Below, in pieces: positions 5,848 to 5,987 of a stretch of 5,987 bases of DNA. Numbering within the stretch: position 1 is the first letter of the stretch; the number at the start of each line of letters is the position of its first letter. Position numbers and translations under genes: made by a program. This stretch comes from an uncultured Fusobacteriaceae bacterium (GTDB lineage Bacteria > Fusobacteriota > Fusobacteriia > Fusobacteriales > Fusobacteriaceae): NCBI GenBank assembly GCA_947072715.1, contig CAMTJB010000074.1, forward strand, positions 1 to 5,987, read 5' to 3'. Under the pieces are notes generated by a model. It worked only from the letters and a program-made list of their open reading frames with translations, had not been told where the DNA came from and made no database searches.

Positions 5848-5987
5848 CTAAGATTTTTTAGTTAAAAAACTTAAAATAAAATCTTTAGCATTTTCTATTG
5901 TATCAGGTAAATCATTTTCTAATAAATATTCTTCATATTTTTGATGTAATTTTAGATTTGCAATGTTTTCTAATTCTTTATTGCTTA
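5848..5987 (-). CDS. C-terminal end of an unrecognised gene (5' part beyond window)
   Basis: One frame is open from the right edge for 45 codons and ends in TAG at 5848-5850; the other two frames on this strand stop within a few codons of the edge. The visible tail is helical and charged (ELENIANLKLHQKYEEYL, then LPDTIENAKDFILSFLTKKS). No family can be named from this piece. The stop overlaps the ribosome site of the mini-ORF, so the gene is probably part of the same transcript. Confidence 0.6.
   Translation of the reverse strand, partial: SNKELENIANLKLHQKYEEYLLENDLPDTIENAKDFILSFLTKKS

Noticed and set aside
5850..5885. A/T inverted repeat (AAGATTTT ... AAAATCTT) as a terminator or riboswitch
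   Set aside because: The stem is almost entirely A/T with no G/C core or following U-tract, lies within the end of a coding frame, and such matches are expected by chance in DNA this AT-rich.
1..5987. CRISPR array, tRNA, integrase, toxin or defence genes
   Set aside because: No spaced direct repeats, cloverleaf or matching protein motifs were seen; all the DNA is accounted for by packaging and head genes.

Overview
This window is the DNA-packaging and head-assembly module of a tailed phage or prophage (Caudoviricetes, HK97-type capsid), read entirely from the minus strand. The DNA is very AT-rich, favours A/T-ending codons (AGA, TTA, GAA, AAA) and has strong GGAGG ribosome sites. This suggests a low-GC Firmicute (Clostridia-like) or a Fusobacterium as host; the sequence does not decide between them. 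No host gene, integrase or attachment site is visible, so prophage and free phage cannot be told apart.

Layout in transcription order, from the right edge to the left. (1) The last 45 codons of an unrecognised gene. (2) A 14-codon mini-ORF with a strong ribosome site. (3) A 104-aa conserved-looking phage protein of unknown role. (4) Terminase small subunit. (5) Terminase large subunit. (6) HK97-type portal. (7) SPP1 gp7/MuF-type minor head protein. (8) A 67-aa coiled-coil protein resembling the crAss001_48-related family. (9) A long ORF running off the left edge that fuses an XkdF-like prohead protease, a coiled-coil scaffold (delta-type) region and the start of an HK97-fold major capsid protein. 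Genes overlap or are separated by a few bases, and no internal promoter or terminator is evident, so this looks like one late operon.

The parts fit one pathway. The terminase subunits recognise and pump DNA through the portal. The portal and MuF protein nucleate the procapsid. The delta region directs capsid assembly, and the protease then removes it.

The most interesting signals concern translation starts. The protease-capsid fusion begins with TTG. Inside it, exactly at the protease/scaffold boundary, lies an in-frame ATG with its own GGAGG at the same 8-base spacing, which suggests a nested gene making protease-free capsid subunits. The portal has a strong ribosome site but no ATG, GTG or TTG at the right place; the best-placed in-frame codon is ATA. 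The terminase large subunit appears to carry an insert of about 40 residues just before its Walker B motif. I found no CRISPR array, tRNA, defence system or insertion sequence.
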